Assembly (NCBI GenBank): GCA_023150055.1
Contig: JAKLLP010000098.1
Location: 1 to 7,432 of the forward strand
Direction: 5' to 3'
Length of the DNA: 7,432 nt
Source: Gammaproteobacteria bacterium
Lineage (GTDB): Bacteria; Pseudomonadota; Gammaproteobacteria; Steroidobacterales; GCA-2729495
Below are positions 6,155 to 7,432 of this stretch, in pieces. A program made the position numbers and the translations under genes. The notes below the pieces were generated by a model. It was given only the letters and a program-made list of their open reading frames with translations. It was not told the DNA's origin and ran no database searches. How positions within the stretch are numbered: position 1 is the first letter of the stretch; each line of letters starts with the position of its first letter.

Positions 6155-6523
6155 ATGCAGTCGATATTGAACAGGTTTCAGAATCACCCGCGCCGATTCC
6201 TGGCGCTGGCGGTGCTGGCCTGGCTGAACCTGCTGGTGCCACCCTGTCTCGCCGAAGCCGCACCGATGCCGGCGGACATGGAGCACTGCGACCACGGTGT
6301 CCCGGATCACCAGGCGCACTGCGCGGCGATGCAGGCCGCGGACTGCGAGACGGCCGGCGACCTGAACGCGGAAAGCTTCCGCGGTGGCGATGCCGTGGGC
6401 AAGGGCACCTTGCTGGCCCTCCTGCCGCCCGAGCCGCCGCCGCATTCACGCCCTGACCTCGGCCCCGACCCCGGCGGCGGCCCGGTTCCTCTGCATATCC
6501 GTTTCTGCAGCCTGCGCAACTAG
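6155..6523 (+). CDS. Small secreted His/Cys/Met-rich protein, CopL-like, upstream of copA
   Basis: This 122-residue protein has a signal peptide (basic residues near 7-15, hydrophobic core 16-33, likely cleavage after AEA at 33-35). A short segment then follows that is rich in possible copper ligands: MPADMEHCDHGVPDHQAHC (38-56) plus Cys64. The tail is Pro/Gly-rich and ends with a Cys (118). Position and composition match the CopL-type small proteins that precede copA in xanthomonads, where they are reported to be needed for copper induction. Similarity is by character rather than clear alignment, so the name is tentative. An ATG at 6122 would add 11 residues, but it overlaps a -10-like TAGAAT (6118-6123) and makes a poor leader, so 6155 is preferred. 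Neither start has a strong ribosome site. It is probably co-transcribed with copA, 51 bases downstream. Confidence 0.65.
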   Translation: MQSILNRFQNHPRRFLALAVLAWLNLLVPPCLAEAAPMPADMEHCDHGVPDHQAHCAAMQAADCETAGDLNAESFRGGDAVGKGTLLALLPPEPPPHSRPDLGPDPGGGPVPLHIRFCSLRN

Positions 6524-6562
6524 ACCGCTCTCCGTTCGAACGACCCGCTTCCGGTTTTCGAC

Positions 6563-6568
6563 GAGGAG
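6563..6568 (+). promoter_or_regulatory. Shine-Dalgarno site of copA
   Basis: GAGGAG lies 6 bases before the ATG at 6575 and fixes the start of the multicopper oxidase just ahead of its Tat signal. Confidence 0.6.
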
Positions 6569-6574
6569 AGTCTC

Positions 6575-7432
6575 ATGCGCACGTATTCCGGGCCGAAGGG
6601 CCCGTTCATTCCGCCAGCCGTTTCGCGGCGCAGTTTCGTGCAGGGCCTTGCCGCCGGCGGCGTTGCGGCTTCGCTATGGCCCTGGTCCGCGCGAGTCATG
6701 GCGGCGAGCGGCGAGCCGCAGACTCTGACGGCGACTGATCTCGATCTGACCGTGGCCGACCTGCCGGTGAACTTCACTGGCCGGCCGGCACGGGCAACCG
6801 CCATCAACGGCTCGGTGCCGGGTCCGCTCCTGCGCTGGCGCGAAGGCGACGAGGTCCGCATCCGCGTGACCAATCGTCTCGCCGCGCCGACCTCCGTGCA
6901 CTGGCACGGCCTGCTGGTGCCGGCGGCGATGGATGGCGCGCCGGGTTTCAGTTTTGCGGGCATCGACCCGGGCGGGACCTTCGAGTACCGGTTCCGGCTG
7001 CGCCAGAGCGGCACCTACTGGTATCACAGTCACTCCGGGCTGCAGGAACAGACCGGCCACTACGGCCCGCTCGTCATCCTGCCGCGAGATCCGCGCGCCA
7101 TCGGCGCGGAGCGCGACCATGTGGTCGTGCTCTCCGACTGGACCGACGAGGACCCGGTGGCGGTGCTGCGCAAGCTGAAGAAGCAGGCCGACTACTACAA
7201 TCGCGAGCCGCGCACCGTGGGGGACTTTCTCCGCGAGGCGCGCGCCGGCGGGTGGCGCCAGGCAGCGGCCGAGAGCCTCGCCTGGGGCCGGATGCGCATG
7301 AACCGAACGGATCTCGCCGACGTCAGCGGCGTGACCTACACCTATCTCATGAACGGCGTCACGCCGGCCGGCAACTGGACCGCGCTCTACGGACGGGGTG
7401 AGCGGGTGCGCCTGCGCTTCATCAATGCGGGC
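6575..7432 (+). CDS. copA: Copper-resistance multicopper oxidase CopA (5' part; truncated by window end)
   Basis: The 286 codons present are the N-terminal part of a CopA/PcoA-type periplasmic multicopper oxidase, which usually has around 570-620 residues. A twin-arginine signal (SRRSFV at 17-22, then a hydrophobic segment to about 44) predicts folded export by the Tat system. The first cupredoxin domain carries two copper-ligand motifs: HWHG at 109-112 and YWYHSHSG at about 148-154, which contribute to the trinuclear centre. Family-typical stretches follow: SDWTDEDPVAVLRKLKKQ, DYYNREPRTVGDF and TYTYLMNGVTPAGNW. CopA oxidises Cu(I) and sequesters copper in the periplasm. The C-terminal ligand motifs and Met-rich region lie beyond the window. 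The upstream CopL-like gene suggests a copLA(B) operon, with copB expected next. The identification is very secure. Confidence 0.95.
   Translation, partial: MRTYSGPKGPFIPPAVSRRSFVQGLAAGGVAASLWPWSARVMAASGEPQTLTATDLDLTVADLPVNFTGRPARATAINGSVPGPLLRWREGDEVRIRVTNRLAAPTSVHWHGLLVPAAMDGAPGFSFAGIDPGGTFEYRFRLRQSGTYWYHSHSGLQEQTGHYGPLVILPRDPRAIGAERDHVVVLSDWTDEDPVAVLRKLKKQADYYNREPRTVGDFLREARAGGWRQAAAESLAWGRMRMNRTDLADVSGVTYTYLMNGVTPAGNWTALYGRGERVRLRFINAG

Noticed and set aside
5240..6445. 401-codon minus-strand open frame
   Set aside because: Antisense to DUF1295 and the CopL-like gene; low-complexity Gln/Arg/His-rich product and no ribosome site seen.

Overview
The window is GC-rich (about two-thirds GC by eye) and densely coded, with short gaps and several ATGA start/stop overlaps. 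Together with the gene families this points to a proteobacterium. A CopL-like small protein in front of a Tat-exported CopA is an arrangement known from xanthomonads, so a gammaproteobacterium is a reasonable guess, but no marker gene fixes the taxon.

Bases 1-64 hold the first 21 codons of a minus-strand gene, probably a membrane protein, with a clear AGGAG site. Bases 65-188 are non-coding and contain a strong GC-rich hairpin. Bases 189-3443 form a compact minus-strand operon, in transcription order: a COG2907-type FAD amine oxidase-like protein, a DUF1365 protein, and a cyclopropane-fatty-acid-synthase (CFA) family methyltransferase. These genes overlap by 32 and 4 bases. Bases 3444-3611 are a divergent promoter region, AT-richer than its surroundings, with two short near-palindromes. 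Bases 3612-6037 form the opposing plus-strand operon: an NTF2/SnoaL-like outer-membrane lipoprotein, a second SAM methyltransferase that resembles plant coclaurine N-methyltransferase and keeps CFA-type active-site residues, and a DUF1295 membrane protein of the steroid 5-alpha-reductase-like fold.

From base 6155 on there is a separate copper-handling locus: a small secreted His/Cys/Met-rich CopL-like protein, then the first 286 codons of copA, a periplasmic multicopper oxidase that runs off the window.

The six genes between 189 and 6037 look like one membrane-lipid modification module. Two CFA-superfamily methyltransferases of different subtypes could methylate unsaturated acyl chains (or another lipid), and a flavoprotein, DUF1365 and DUF1295 could carry out the redox steps. 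FAD oxidase-DUF1365-CFA trios are widespread in proteobacteria, often near photolyase/MerR (LitR) or ECF sigma/ChrR genes, and CFA-type methylation is the first step in furan fatty acid synthesis. No such regulator lies in this window. The actual lipid product here is an inference, and is the most interesting open question in the window.
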